The position numbers and the translations under genes were made by a program. A DNA stretch of 47,574 nucleotides, taken from NCBI RefSeq assembly GCF_049276915.1, contig NZ_JBASXK010000128.1, positions 1 through 47,574 on the forward strand, read 5' to 3'. This DNA is from Aestuariivita sp049276915 (GTDB lineage Bacteria > Pseudomonadota > Alphaproteobacteria > Rhodobacterales > Rhodobacteraceae). The notes beneath the pieces were generated by a model, which was not told where the DNA came from, did not search any database, and was given only the letters and a program-made list of their open reading frames with translations. Below are positions 33,519 through 41,230 of this stretch, one piece after another; position 1 is the stretch's first letter; each line of letters begins with the position of its first letter.

Positions 33519-34322
33519 ATGTCAGACGGGGTAAGAACGCAGCGCGAGGGCCATGTGCTTGAGGTCACTCTGGAGCGGGGCAAGGTGAATGCCATTGACG
33601 TGCCCACGTCTCAGGCGCTGGCCGCCGCGTTTCAGGAATTGCACGAAGACAAGGACCTGCGTTGCGCCATTCTGACGGGTGGCGGTGACAAGATATTCTC
33701 GGCCGGGTGGGATCTGAAGGCGCTCAATGATGGCGAGATGCAGCTGGATAACTGGTGGGAGAGCGATGACTATGGCTTTGGTGGCTTTACCGGGTTGACG
33801 GAAAACTGGGCGCTGAACAAACCGGTCATCGCGGCCATCAACGGGCTGGCCATCGGGGGCGGGTTCGAGATGGCGATGGCCTGTGATCTGCTGATCGCGG
33901 CCGATCATGTGGAGTTCGGGCTGCCGGAAATGCCCTTGGGGATCGTGCCCGATGCGGGTGCCTTGCAACGCCTTCCGCGCCGCATCCCGCATAACATCGC
34001 GATGGAGATGTTTCTGCTGGGCCGGCGCATGACAGCCACGGAGGCTGCGCATTATGGCCTGGTCAACAAGGTTGTTCCCAAGGAACAGCTGATGGACGCC
34101 GCGCGGGAATGGGCGGCGTCGATCGCGTGGTCGGCACCCTTGGCGATGCAATCGGTCAAGGAAGTGCAGCGCGAGATTGAATGCGTGCCGCTGGAACAGG
34201 CCTTTCACAAGATGCGCACCGATCCGATGCCGATCTATCGCAAGATGCTGAAATCGGATGATGCCAAGGAAGGCGTTGCCGCCTTTGTCGAGAAACGCGA
34301 ACCCAAGTTCAAAGGTGAATGA
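33519..34322 (+). CDS. caiD: Carnitinyl-CoA dehydratase (CaiD-like enoyl-CoA hydratase)
   Basis: ATG 33519, after an AAGGATAAG segment, gives 267 residues. This is a crotonase-fold enzyme: IFSAGWDLKAL and GLAIGGGFEMAMACDLLIA form the oxyanion hole, and FGLPEMPLGIVPDAG carries the catalytic Glu region. The C-terminal FVEKREPKFKG matches the end of E. coli CaiD (a FAEKRDP-type tail), as does FSAGWDLKA. It should interconvert crotonobetainyl-CoA and L-carnitinyl-CoA. It lies four bases after the monooxygenase gene and overlaps the dehydrogenase start. Confidence 0.85.
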   Translation: MSDGVRTQREGHVLEVTLERGKVNAIDVPTSQALAAAFQELHEDKDLRCAILTGGGDKIFSAGWDLKALNDGEMQLDNWWESDDYGFGGFTGLTENWALNKPVIAAINGLAIGGGFEMAMACDLLIAADHVEFGLPEMPLGIVPDAGALQRLPRRIPHNIAMEMFLLGRRMTATEAAHYGLVNKVVPKEQLMDAAREWAASIAWSAPLAMQSVKEVQREIECVPLEQAFHKMRTDPMPIYRKMLKSDDAKEGVAAFVEKREPKFKGE

Positions 34323-35269
34323 TGTATCCTGATCCACAGTCGGTTACGCGCGTAACAAGTCTGGGCGCCGGCCCCATTGGCGGCGGTTGGAGCGCGCATT
34401 TTCTGGCACGCGGGTATGATGTCACGGCTTATCTGCATGATGCAGCCGAGAGGGATGCCTTCATGTCGATCCTCAATACGGCGTGGCGCAGCCTGACCGA
34501 TCTGGGTCTGGCCCCGGGTGCGTCCCTGGAGCGGTTGCGTATTGTGACCGATCTGGAAGAGGCGCTGGAAGGGGCCGAGTTCGTTCAGGAAAGCGGGCCA
34601 GAGCGGCTGGAGATCAAACAGGCGCTTTACCGCCGGATGGGTGAAATCCTGCCGCCTTCGGTTGTGATCGGATCATCCACCTCGGGCCTGATGATGAGCG
34701 ACATTCAAGCCGATTGCCCGACGCCGGAACGGACGGTCATCGGTCATCCCTTCAACCCGCCCTACCTGTTGCCTCTGGTCGAGATCGTGGGCGGCAAGAA
34801 GACTGCGCCCGAAGCCGTGGCCTGGGCGGGTGCATTCTACAAGATTGCGGGCAAGGCACCGCTGATGATGAAGAAGGAAATACCCGGTTTCGTCGCCACC
34901 CGTCTGCAAGAGGCACTGTGGCGCGAGGCCCTGCACATGGTGGCGAATGGCGAGGCGACACCCGAAGACATCGACATCGCGCTGATGAATGGCCCTGCAC
35001 CACGGCTGGTCAGCCAGGGTCAGTGCATGGCCTTTCACGTCGCCTGCGGTGCGGGCGGCATGGCGACCAACCTGGATCAGTTCGGTCCTGCTCTGAAACT
35101 GCCCTGGACCCGTCTGGAGGCACCGGAGCTGACCAAAGAGTTGCGCGACCGTATGGTGGATGGGTGCAATGCGATTGCAGGTGATCGCCACTTTGAGGAT
35201 ATGGCCGCCCAACGTGACCGTGAAATCGTGGCTGTGCTGAATGCATTGCGTCAGGTGCGGTCCACCTGA
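34319..35269 (+). CDS. lcdH: L-carnitine 3-dehydrogenase (3-hydroxyacyl-CoA dehydrogenase family)
   Basis: 316 residues. The NAD motif is GAGPIGGGW (16-24); the catalytic pair is His143 in GHPFNPPYLLPLVEIVGG and Glu155. The 3HCDH C-terminal helical domain follows, with GFVATRLQEALWREA. The GGGW variant and the HPFNPPYLLPLVE block are typical of L-carnitine dehydrogenases, which oxidise free carnitine to 3-dehydrocarnitine. The thioesterase domain fused to many rhizobial versions is absent. Its 3' end overlaps that of the convergent regulator by 19 bases. Confidence 0.85.
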   Translation: MMYPDPQSVTRVTSLGAGPIGGGWSAHFLARGYDVTAYLHDAAERDAFMSILNTAWRSLTDLGLAPGASLERLRIVTDLEEALEGAEFVQESGPERLEIKQALYRRMGEILPPSVVIGSSTSGLMMSDIQADCPTPERTVIGHPFNPPYLLPLVEIVGGKKTAPEAVAWAGAFYKIAGKAPLMMKKEIPGFVATRLQEALWREALHMVANGEATPEDIDIALMNGPAPRLVSQGQCMAFHVACGAGGMATNLDQFGPALKLPWTRLEAPELTKELRDRMVDGCNAIAGDRHFEDMAAQRDREIVAVLNALRQVRST

Positions 35270-36369
35270 TCCTTCGCTTGCGCGCCATTGAGCGTGTTGA
35301 GGAAGTCCGAGAGCGAGCCCGGCCAGCTTGGCGCAGGCTCGTTCGCGGGCCATGCCTCGCGGTAATCCGAGGGGCGGCGACCAAAGAACCGACCAAAGGA
35401 ATAGGCAAAGTGCGACAGGGTGTTGAATCCCGACGCCGTTGCGATCTGGCGAATGCTGAGCTGTGTCGAGATCAGCAACAGACGCGCATTCTGCAATCTT
35501 CTGAGCAATCCGAACTGCACCACGGTGCAGCCCACATGCTTTTTGAACTGGCGTTCCAACTGGCGCTGAGACACGTCCAGCATGCGCGCGATCTCGGGGA
35601 CGGTCAGCGGTTCCTCGATGTTTTGTTCAATCAACGTCATCGCCTCGCGCACAAGCGGCAGCATCGTCTCGGTGCTGCGCCCCATCGTGTTACGTTGCGG
35701 GGAGGTGGCCTGGCGGATCGGGTGGTGCAGCATCTGATCGGCGATCTCTCCGGAGAAGCTGCTGCCGTGAAGCTCTTCTATCAGACGTAACATCAGATCC
35801 ACGCCTGCCAGGCCGCCGGCGCAGGTCATCACTTTTCTGTCCAGTGTGAACAAGCCCTCGCGCACATCGACACGGTCGAAGGTCTCGCGAAAGCCGTTCA
35901 GCCAGGACCAGTGGATTGTCGCGGGCTTGGCGTCCAGAAGGCCAGCCCTTGCAACGATATAGCAGCCCAGCTCGACCCCGCAGATACGCGACCCGGACCG
36001 GGCCCGTTTGCGAAGCCATGTGATGAGGGTCTTGTTGGAATAATGCTCGGTCCCCCAACTGCCGAGGACAAAGACAAAATCGGCGGCCTGCAAGGTATCA
36101 TCGGCCAGGTCCACAGTGGCTGTCATCCCGTTGCTTGCGTTGATTCTGGAACCATCAAAAGACGCAATTTCCCACGAGAACATCGGTGTCGTCGCGAGAT
36201 AATTCGCGATTCGCATCGCTTCGATCATGGTGATCAGAGTGGTGATGTTGAACCTTGGAACAACAATGAACACCGCATGGATCTGTGCCCGCGCCATTTT
36301 GGGAGAAACATCAATTTCCAAAGGCCCGGACCTCCTGACCTGAGTGCGATTTTTCGCCATCATAGCCAA
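35251..36369 (-). CDS. cdhR: GlxA/CdhR-type transcriptional regulator (DJ-1/PfpI + AraC HTH)
   Basis: 372 residues from ATG 36369 (other Met codons follow at residues 3 and 4). Residues about 28-200 are a DJ-1/PfpI (class I glutamine amidotransferase-like) sensor domain (HAVFIVVPRFNITTLITMIEAMRIAN, ADFVFVLGSWGTEHY). Residues about 245-350 are an AraC/XylS double HTH (EPLTVPEIARMLDVSQRQLERQFKKHVG, SIRQIATASGFNTLSHFAYSFGRFFGRRPS). This is the architecture of CdhR, the carnitine-catabolism activator of Pseudomonas. It is divergent from the cleavage enzyme gene and convergent with lcdH, so it sits inside its likely regulon. Confidence 0.83.
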   Translation of the reverse strand: MAMMAKNRTQVRRSGPLEIDVSPKMARAQIHAVFIVVPRFNITTLITMIEAMRIANYLATTPMFSWEIASFDGSRINASNGMTATVDLADDTLQAADFVFVLGSWGTEHYSNKTLITWLRKRARSGSRICGVELGCYIVARAGLLDAKPATIHWSWLNGFRETFDRVDVREGLFTLDRKVMTCAGGLAGVDLMLRLIEELHGSSFSGEIADQMLHHPIRQATSPQRNTMGRSTETMLPLVREAMTLIEQNIEEPLTVPEIARMLDVSQRQLERQFKKHVGCTVVQFGLLRRLQNARLLLISTQLSIRQIATASGFNTLSHFAYSFGRFFGRRPSDYREAWPANEPAPSWPGSLSDFLNTLNGAQAKDQVDRT

Positions 36370-36443
36370 ATATATGGCGGATAATCGACAAGAATCTTTC
36401 CCCTCTCCGCGCCAAGCTGAAAGAAAACGGGGAGCGCGCCGAA
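36370..36443. promoter_or_regulatory. Divergent promoter region cdhR / beta-keto acid cleavage enzyme
   Basis: 74 bases between divergent starts. GGGGAG lies about 11 bases before the plus-strand ATG. It should carry the promoter of the 9-kb operon 36444-45614 and CdhR-type sites; no clear dyad is seen. Confidence 0.4.
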
Positions 36444-37334
36444 ATGAACTATGACGTCGTATTGACCTGCGCAGTCACGGGGGCCGGTGACACGACCGGC
36501 AAGAGTCCGCATGTGCCGGTGACCCCGAAGGAAATCGCCGATGCCGCGATTGAGGCCGCAAAGGCAGGTGCTTCGATCGTGCACATTCATGCGCGTAATC
36601 CTGAAACGGGGCAGGGCTCGCGCGATCCCAAACTGTTCAAGGAAATCGTTGATCGCATCCGCGACAGCGACACCGATGTGGTAATCAACATCACCGCTGG
36701 GATGGGTGGCGATTGGATATCTGACCCCGAAAACCCCGCGATGCCCGGTCCCGGTACGGATATGATCGGCCCCGAGGAACGGCTTGCCCATGTCAAGGAG
36801 TGCATGCCTGAGATCTGCTCGCTTGATTGCGGAACGCTGAATTTTTCCGACACCGACATGATCTATATCTCGACCCCGCCCGCGCTGCGGCGCATGGCGG
36901 CCCTGGTGCAGGAATGGGGCGTAAAGCCGGAGTTGGAGGTCTTTGATCTGGGCCATATCCGCTTTGCCAAGGCAATGGTGGCCGAGGGGCTGATCAACGC
37001 GCCGCCCATGTTCCAGCTGTGCCTGGGGATTCCCTGGGGCGCTGATCAGACGGTCGAGACGATGGCCGCGATGAAAGCGCAATTGCCCGACGGGGCAAGC
37101 TGGGCCAGTTTCGGCATCAGCCGGGGCCAGATGCCGATGATGGCAGCGGCGGTTGCCCTTGGTGGCAATGTGCGGGTCGGCCTTGAGGATAACATCTATC
37201 TGGATCGCGGTGTGCTGGCGACCAACGGGCAGCTTGTCACCCGTGCGCGTGAAATCATCGAACGGATGGGCGCGCGGATCGTGACGCCGCAAGAGGCGCG
37301 CAACAAGCTGAAGCTGCGGGGCGCGGATGGCTGA
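36444..37334 (+). CDS. Beta-keto acid cleavage enzyme (BKACE), probable 3-dehydrocarnitine type
   Basis: 296 residues of the BKACE (DUF849) family. VHIHAR supplies the zinc ligands His48 and His50. HVPVTPKEIADAA, FGISRGQMPMMAAAVALGGNVRVGLEDNIY (third conserved region, with the Glu ligand) follow. Family members condense a beta-keto acid with acetyl-CoA. Next to lcdH and cdhR the expected reaction is 3-dehydrocarnitine + acetyl-CoA giving glycine-betainyl-CoA + acetoacetate. It is the first gene of the operon and its stop overlaps the transporter ATPase start. Confidence 0.9.
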   Translation: MNYDVVLTCAVTGAGDTTGKSPHVPVTPKEIADAAIEAAKAGASIVHIHARNPETGQGSRDPKLFKEIVDRIRDSDTDVVINITAGMGGDWISDPENPAMPGPGTDMIGPEERLAHVKECMPEICSLDCGTLNFSDTDMIYISTPPALRRMAALVQEWGVKPELEVFDLGHIRFAKAMVAEGLINAPPMFQLCLGIPWGADQTVETMAAMKAQLPDGASWASFGISRGQMPMMAAAVALGGNVRVGLEDNIYLDRGVLATNGQLVTRAREIIERMGARIVTPQEARNKLKLRGADG

Positions 37335-38328
37335 TCCCACCGTTACAGGCAGCCTGCAAATCCGTGACGTGACCAAGATGTTCGGGACGTTTCGGGCTGT
37401 GGACAGCGTCAATCTGGACATCCGGAAGGGCGAGTTTCTGACCCTGCTTGGCCCGTCCGGGTCGGGCAAGACGACATTGCTGATGATGATCGCGGGATTT
37501 CTGGACATTACCCAGGGTGACATTGCGCTGGACGGCAGTTCGATTGCTGATGTGCCGGCCGAGAAACGAAACTTTGGCATGGTGTTTCAAGGCTATGCGC
37601 TGTTCCCGCATATGACCGTTCGCGACAATATCGGTTATGCGCTGAGCGTGCGCAAAAAGCCTGAGGCCGAGATCAGGGCCCGTGTCGACGAGATGCTGGA
37701 GCTGGTGCAGTTGCAGGATTTTGCAGAGCGCAAACCCGCGCAATTGTCGGGCGGTCAACAGCAACGCGTCGCGCTGGCGCGCGCCTTGTGTTTCGCGCCG
37801 CCCGTGTTGCTGCTGGATGAGCCGCTTGGCGCGCTTGACAAGAAACTGCGGGTCGAGGTGCAGGAACAGCTCAAGGACATCCACCGCAGGGTTGGCACGA
37901 CCTTCATCTATGTCACCCACGACCAGGAAGAGGCGCTGTCGATGTCGGATCGCATCGTGATCATGCGCGATGGCGCAATCGAGCAGGTCGGCACGCCGGA
38001 AGAGCTGTATGAACGCCCTGCGACGAAATTTGCGGCCAGCTTTCTGGGTAAATCCAATTTCATCACGCAGGGCGGCAAGACCTATGCATTGCGTCCCGAA
38101 AAGATTGACCTGCGGGCCGGGCAGGGTGCTGCCGACGCGCGCACCAGCGGCACCATCCGCTCGATCACCTACTTCGGGTCCATGCAGCGGATCATCGTCG
38201 ACACCACACTCGGCGACGAGATCGAAGTCGATATCGACGTTTGGCGCAACAAGGAGGCGTTGAGCGAAGGGGCCGCCGTTGATCTGCTTTGGCAGGATGC
38301 GGCGGCGGTCGAATTGAAGGACACGTAG
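37327..38328 (+). CDS. ABC importer ATP-binding protein (PotA-like)
   Basis: 333 residues. Walker A is GPSGSGKTT (42-50), the signature LSGGQQQR is at about 140-147, Walker B is VLLLDEP, and H-loop VTHDQEEA. The C-terminal TOBE domain begins after residue 240. This is the polyamine/opine/osmolyte (PotA/FbpC) subgroup. With the following binding protein and two permeases it forms a full importer, most likely for the quaternary-ammonium or related zwitterion the locus degrades. Starts inside the end of the cleavage-enzyme gene. Confidence 0.93.
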   Translation: MADPTVTGSLQIRDVTKMFGTFRAVDSVNLDIRKGEFLTLLGPSGSGKTTLLMMIAGFLDITQGDIALDGSSIADVPAEKRNFGMVFQGYALFPHMTVRDNIGYALSVRKKPEAEIRARVDEMLELVQLQDFAERKPAQLSGGQQQRVALARALCFAPPVLLLDEPLGALDKKLRVEVQEQLKDIHRRVGTTFIYVTHDQEEALSMSDRIVIMRDGAIEQVGTPEELYERPATKFAASFLGKSNFITQGGKTYALRPEKIDLRAGQGAADARTSGTIRSITYFGSMQRIIVDTTLGDEIEVDIDVWRNKEALSEGAAVDLLWQDAAAVELKDT

Positions 38329-38397
38329 CAGAATTCAAAACAGAGCGCCGCAAAGGTGCCCCCGTAAAACCAGCCGGAAGACCTTCGGCCAACCAAT

Positions 38398-38403
38398 AGG
38401 AGG
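38398..38403 (+). promoter_or_regulatory. Strong ribosome-binding site of the binding-protein gene
   Basis: A perfect AGGAGG five bases before ATG 38409, stronger than at the other genes of the operon, which suits the high expression needed for a periplasmic binding protein. Confidence 0.8.
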
Positions 38404-38408
38404 ACTAA

Positions 38409-39515
38409 ATGCAAGATAAACAGTTCATGAAGGAAATGCTCACCGAGAGTGCGCATGCCTACAAGGAAGGGCGCATGGATCGCCGGACATTCCTCGCACT
38501 TTGCGGTGCGTCCGGGGTCGCGTTGAGTGCCGTGATGGCCGGTGACGCAAAAGCCGCCGCAGATCACGTCGTGATGTGGAACTGGGGCGGGCAGTCCGAG
38601 GAATGCCACGGCTCGGCCATTGGTGAGGCCTTCACCGCCAAGACCGGCAAGGGCTTGAGATTTGACACATCCGGTCCGCTTGAGGGCAAGATCAAAGAGA
38701 TGGTGGAAAGCGGCAATGTCACCGCGGACGTCGCAGACGCGGACCTGTTCAACGCGGTCTCGCTTGGGCCGACCGGACATCTTGAGCCGATTGATTATTC
38801 CATTGTCTCAAAGGACAAGACACTGCCCGGCTATGCGCTGGAATATGGCGTATCGGTCATTCTGTATGGCTATGCCTTTGTGTATGACACCGAAGCCTAT
38901 GGCGATAATCCTCCACAAAACTGGGCGGATTTCTTTGACACGGCAAAGTTCCCCGGCATGCGCTCACTCTACAAATGGGCCAATGGCTCGCTTGAGGCAG
39001 CCTTGATGGCGGACGGTGTGGCGGGTGATGCGCTCTATCCGCTGGACATGGACCGTGCGCTGGCCAAGATCAAATCCATCAAGGACGACAGCCTCTACTG
39101 GGGGTCAGGCTCCGAGGCGCATTCGATGTGTGTGAATGGCGAAGTCTCGATGGGCATGATCTGGCAGAACCGGGGCCGCAATATCGAGAATGACACGGAC
39201 GGGCGTTACAAGCTGGTGAACAATCAGGCCATGGCGATGCCGGGTGCCTATATCGTGCCCAAGGGAAATCCGGCCGGAGCTGCAGTGATGGAGTTCATCG
39301 CAACCGCTCAGGAAATACCTGCGCAACTGGCGCTGCTGGACTGTCTGGGCATGACGCCGTCCAACCCCGAGGCATTCAGCCAGATCCCCGAAGATCAGCA
39401 GCCCTATGCCATCACCTCGGCGATGAACATCGACAAGATCGTCTACAACGATCCGACCTGGTGGGGTGAAAACGGTGGTGATGCGGTAAACGCATTCCTT
39501 GAAGCGATCAGCTAA
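38409..39515 (+). CDS. ABC importer substrate-binding protein (PotD-like)
   Basis: 368 residues. A twin-arginine-like leader starts late: MDRRTFLALCGASGVALSAVMAG around residues 25-48, so the real start may be one of the internal Met codons, or the protein has a long n-region. The mature part is a type-2 periplasmic binding fold (VVMWNWGGQSEE, GVSVILYGYAFVYDTEAYGDNPP, WGSGSEAHSMCVNGE, AYIVPKGNPAGAA). It binds the imported solute in the periplasm; aromatic-rich segments would suit a cationic ligand, but this is not proof. Followed by a terminator hairpin. Confidence 0.9.
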   Translation: MQDKQFMKEMLTESAHAYKEGRMDRRTFLALCGASGVALSAVMAGDAKAAADHVVMWNWGGQSEECHGSAIGEAFTAKTGKGLRFDTSGPLEGKIKEMVESGNVTADVADADLFNAVSLGPTGHLEPIDYSIVSKDKTLPGYALEYGVSVILYGYAFVYDTEAYGDNPPQNWADFFDTAKFPGMRSLYKWANGSLEAALMADGVAGDALYPLDMDRALAKIKSIKDDSLYWGSGSEAHSMCVNGEVSMGMIWQNRGRNIENDTDGRYKLVNNQAMAMPGAYIVPKGNPAGAAVMEFIATAQEIPAQLALLDCLGMTPSNPEAFSQIPEDQQPYAITSAMNIDKIVYNDPTWWGENGGDAVNAFLEAIS

Positions 39516-39529
39516 CTTTTCCTGACTGG

Positions 39530-39562
39530 CCGCCCGGCACATCCTTGTCGGGCGGTCTTTTT
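39530..39562 (+). terminator. Intra-operon terminator/attenuator after the binding-protein gene
   Basis: CCGCCCG (39530-39536) and CGGGCGG (39549-39555) form a 7-bp GC stem with a 12-base loop, followed by TCTTTTT. It lies 15 bases after the binding-protein stop and before the permease genes. It probably lets most transcripts stop, or protects the upstream 3' end, raising binding-protein level over permeases. Confidence 0.8.
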
Positions 39563-39576
39563 CAAACGGAATTCAG

Positions 39577-40425
39577 ATGCAAACGCTGCGCAAGCATATC
39601 CATCCCGGTTGGCTGATCATCGCACCCTTGTTGATCATGGTGATTGGGCTTTATCTGGGGCCAATCCTGAACATCCTGTGGCTCAGCGTGACCGACCCTG
39701 AACCGGGTTTTGGCAATTACGCCAGGCTGGTCGAAAGCGATGCGCTGGTGCGCATTCTCTGGACGACGGTGCGGATCTGCATCATCACCACGGTGTTCAG
39801 CGTGACACTGGGCTATTCAATTGCTTATGCCATGGTGCACTGCCACCAGCGCCAGAAGAACTATATGCTGACGCTGTTGCTGGTGTCCTTCTGGATATCC
39901 ATCCTTGTTCGCACCTTTTCCTGGTTGATGCTGCTGGGGCGCAAGGGGTTGGTCAATGTCGCGCTTGAGGACATCGGGCTGATTGCCGAACCGATTGCTT
40001 TCATGCGCAATGAACTGGGCGTGCTTATCGGCATGATCCACTACATGATCCCCTATGCGGTGCTGCCGCTTCTGGTGTCGATGCAGGCATTGGACAAACG
40101 GGTCATGGATGCCTCGCGCAATCTGGGCGCAACGTCCACCCAGACCTTCTGGCGGATTTATCTGCCACTGACCATGCCGGGGATCGTGGCCTCGACCTTG
40201 CTGGTGTTCATCCTCAGCCTTGGGTTTTATGTCACACCTGCCGTGCTTGGCGGGGGCAAGGTGTTGATGGTGGCAGAGTATATCTCGGTCCAGTTGCTGG
40301 TCACGCTGAAATGGGGAACAGCCGCGATGCTGGCCGCATGCATGCTGTTCGGCGTGCTGGCGATGCTCTGGATCATGTCGCGGTTCATGAAACTCAGCAC
40401 GGTCTTTGGGGGGGCAGCGCGATGA
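39577..40425 (+). CDS. ABC importer permease (PotB-like)
   Basis: 282 residues with six predicted membrane helices, starting with PGWLIIAPLLIMVIGLYLGPIL. The EAA-type cytoplasmic loop is at DASRNLGATSTQTFWRIYLPLTMPGI. This is the first of two inner-membrane permeases of the importer. Its stop overlaps the next start (ATGA). Confidence 0.92.
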   Translation: MQTLRKHIHPGWLIIAPLLIMVIGLYLGPILNILWLSVTDPEPGFGNYARLVESDALVRILWTTVRICIITTVFSVTLGYSIAYAMVHCHQRQKNYMLTLLLVSFWISILVRTFSWLMLLGRKGLVNVALEDIGLIAEPIAFMRNELGVLIGMIHYMIPYAVLPLLVSMQALDKRVMDASRNLGATSTQTFWRIYLPLTMPGIVASTLLVFILSLGFYVTPAVLGGGKVLMVAEYISVQLLVTLKWGTAAMLAACMLFGVLAMLWIMSRFMKLSTVFGGAAR

Positions 40426-41219
40426 AGATCGGGCTTTTCTCGGCCTTCAACCGGGTGGGTGCCTGGGTCTTGCTGTTGTTCCTGGTGACGCCCGCCTTGA
40501 TCGCGATTCCCGTCTCGCTCACGCCCAAACGGTTCCTGTCGATGCCCTCGGGTGAATTGTCCCTGCGTCATTTCCAGAAGCTTTTCACCAGTGAGGAGTG
40601 GCTGTCGAGCTTTTTCCAAAGTGCCGTCATCGCCGTTTCCACCTCGGCACTGGCGACGATCCTGGGCACGCTTTGCGCCATTGGCCTGTGGCGCGTGTCG
40701 TCGAAATACAGTGAATTGGTACGGGCTTTCTTGTTGCTGCCGCTGATCATTCCCCAAATCATTTCGGCGATGGCGTTCTATCGCCTCTGGATACCGCTGG
40801 GCCTGCTGGACAGCTATGCGGGGCTGATCCTTGCCCATACCATACTTGCGGCGCCCATGGTGTTGATCACTGTCAGCGCGTCACTTGCCACCTTTGATCC
40901 CAAGCTGGAACAGGCGTCGAAAAACCTTGGGGCGTCGAACTGGACAACCATGCGCCGGGTGATCCTGCCCTCGATCAAGCCGGGGGTATTTGCCGGGGCG
41001 CTTTTTGCCTTTATTCTCAGCTGGGACGAGATCGTCGTGACGCTCTTTATCTCGAAATTCAGCGTCTACACCCTTCCGCGTCGCATGTGGAACGGCATCC
41101 GCGAAAATACCGATCCGACCGTGGCCGCTGCGGCCGTGGTGCTGATCGCCATTACCCTTATCGCCTTTGTGATTTTCGCGATCCAGTCGCGCAGAAACGC
41201 AAAGACCGAAGCATCCTGA
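40422..41219 (+). CDS. ABC importer permease (PotC-like)
   Basis: ATG 40422, overlapping the previous stop, gives 265 residues; the open frame upstream overlaps the other permease and is not used. Six membrane helices and the EAA loop QASKNLGASNWTTMRRVILPSIKPGV. It completes the ATPase, binding protein and permease set. Eleven bases separate it from the acyl-CoA dehydrogenase gene. Confidence 0.92.
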   Translation: MKIGLFSAFNRVGAWVLLLFLVTPALIAIPVSLTPKRFLSMPSGELSLRHFQKLFTSEEWLSSFFQSAVIAVSTSALATILGTLCAIGLWRVSSKYSELVRAFLLLPLIIPQIISAMAFYRLWIPLGLLDSYAGLILAHTILAAPMVLITVSASLATFDPKLEQASKNLGASNWTTMRRVILPSIKPGVFAGALFAFILSWDEIVVTLFISKFSVYTLPRRMWNGIRENTDPTVAAAAVVLIAITLIAFVIFAIQSRRNAKTEAS

Positions 41220-41230
41220 GTGAGGTTCAG

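Noticed and set aside
31973..33607. 544-codon minus-strand open frame
   Set aside because: Fully antisense to the Rieske and luciferase-like genes, which have clear catalytic motifs; no motif of its own.
36360..37580. 406-codon minus-strand open frame
   Set aside because: Antisense to the beta-keto acid cleavage enzyme and transporter ATPase genes; composition typical of a shadow frame.
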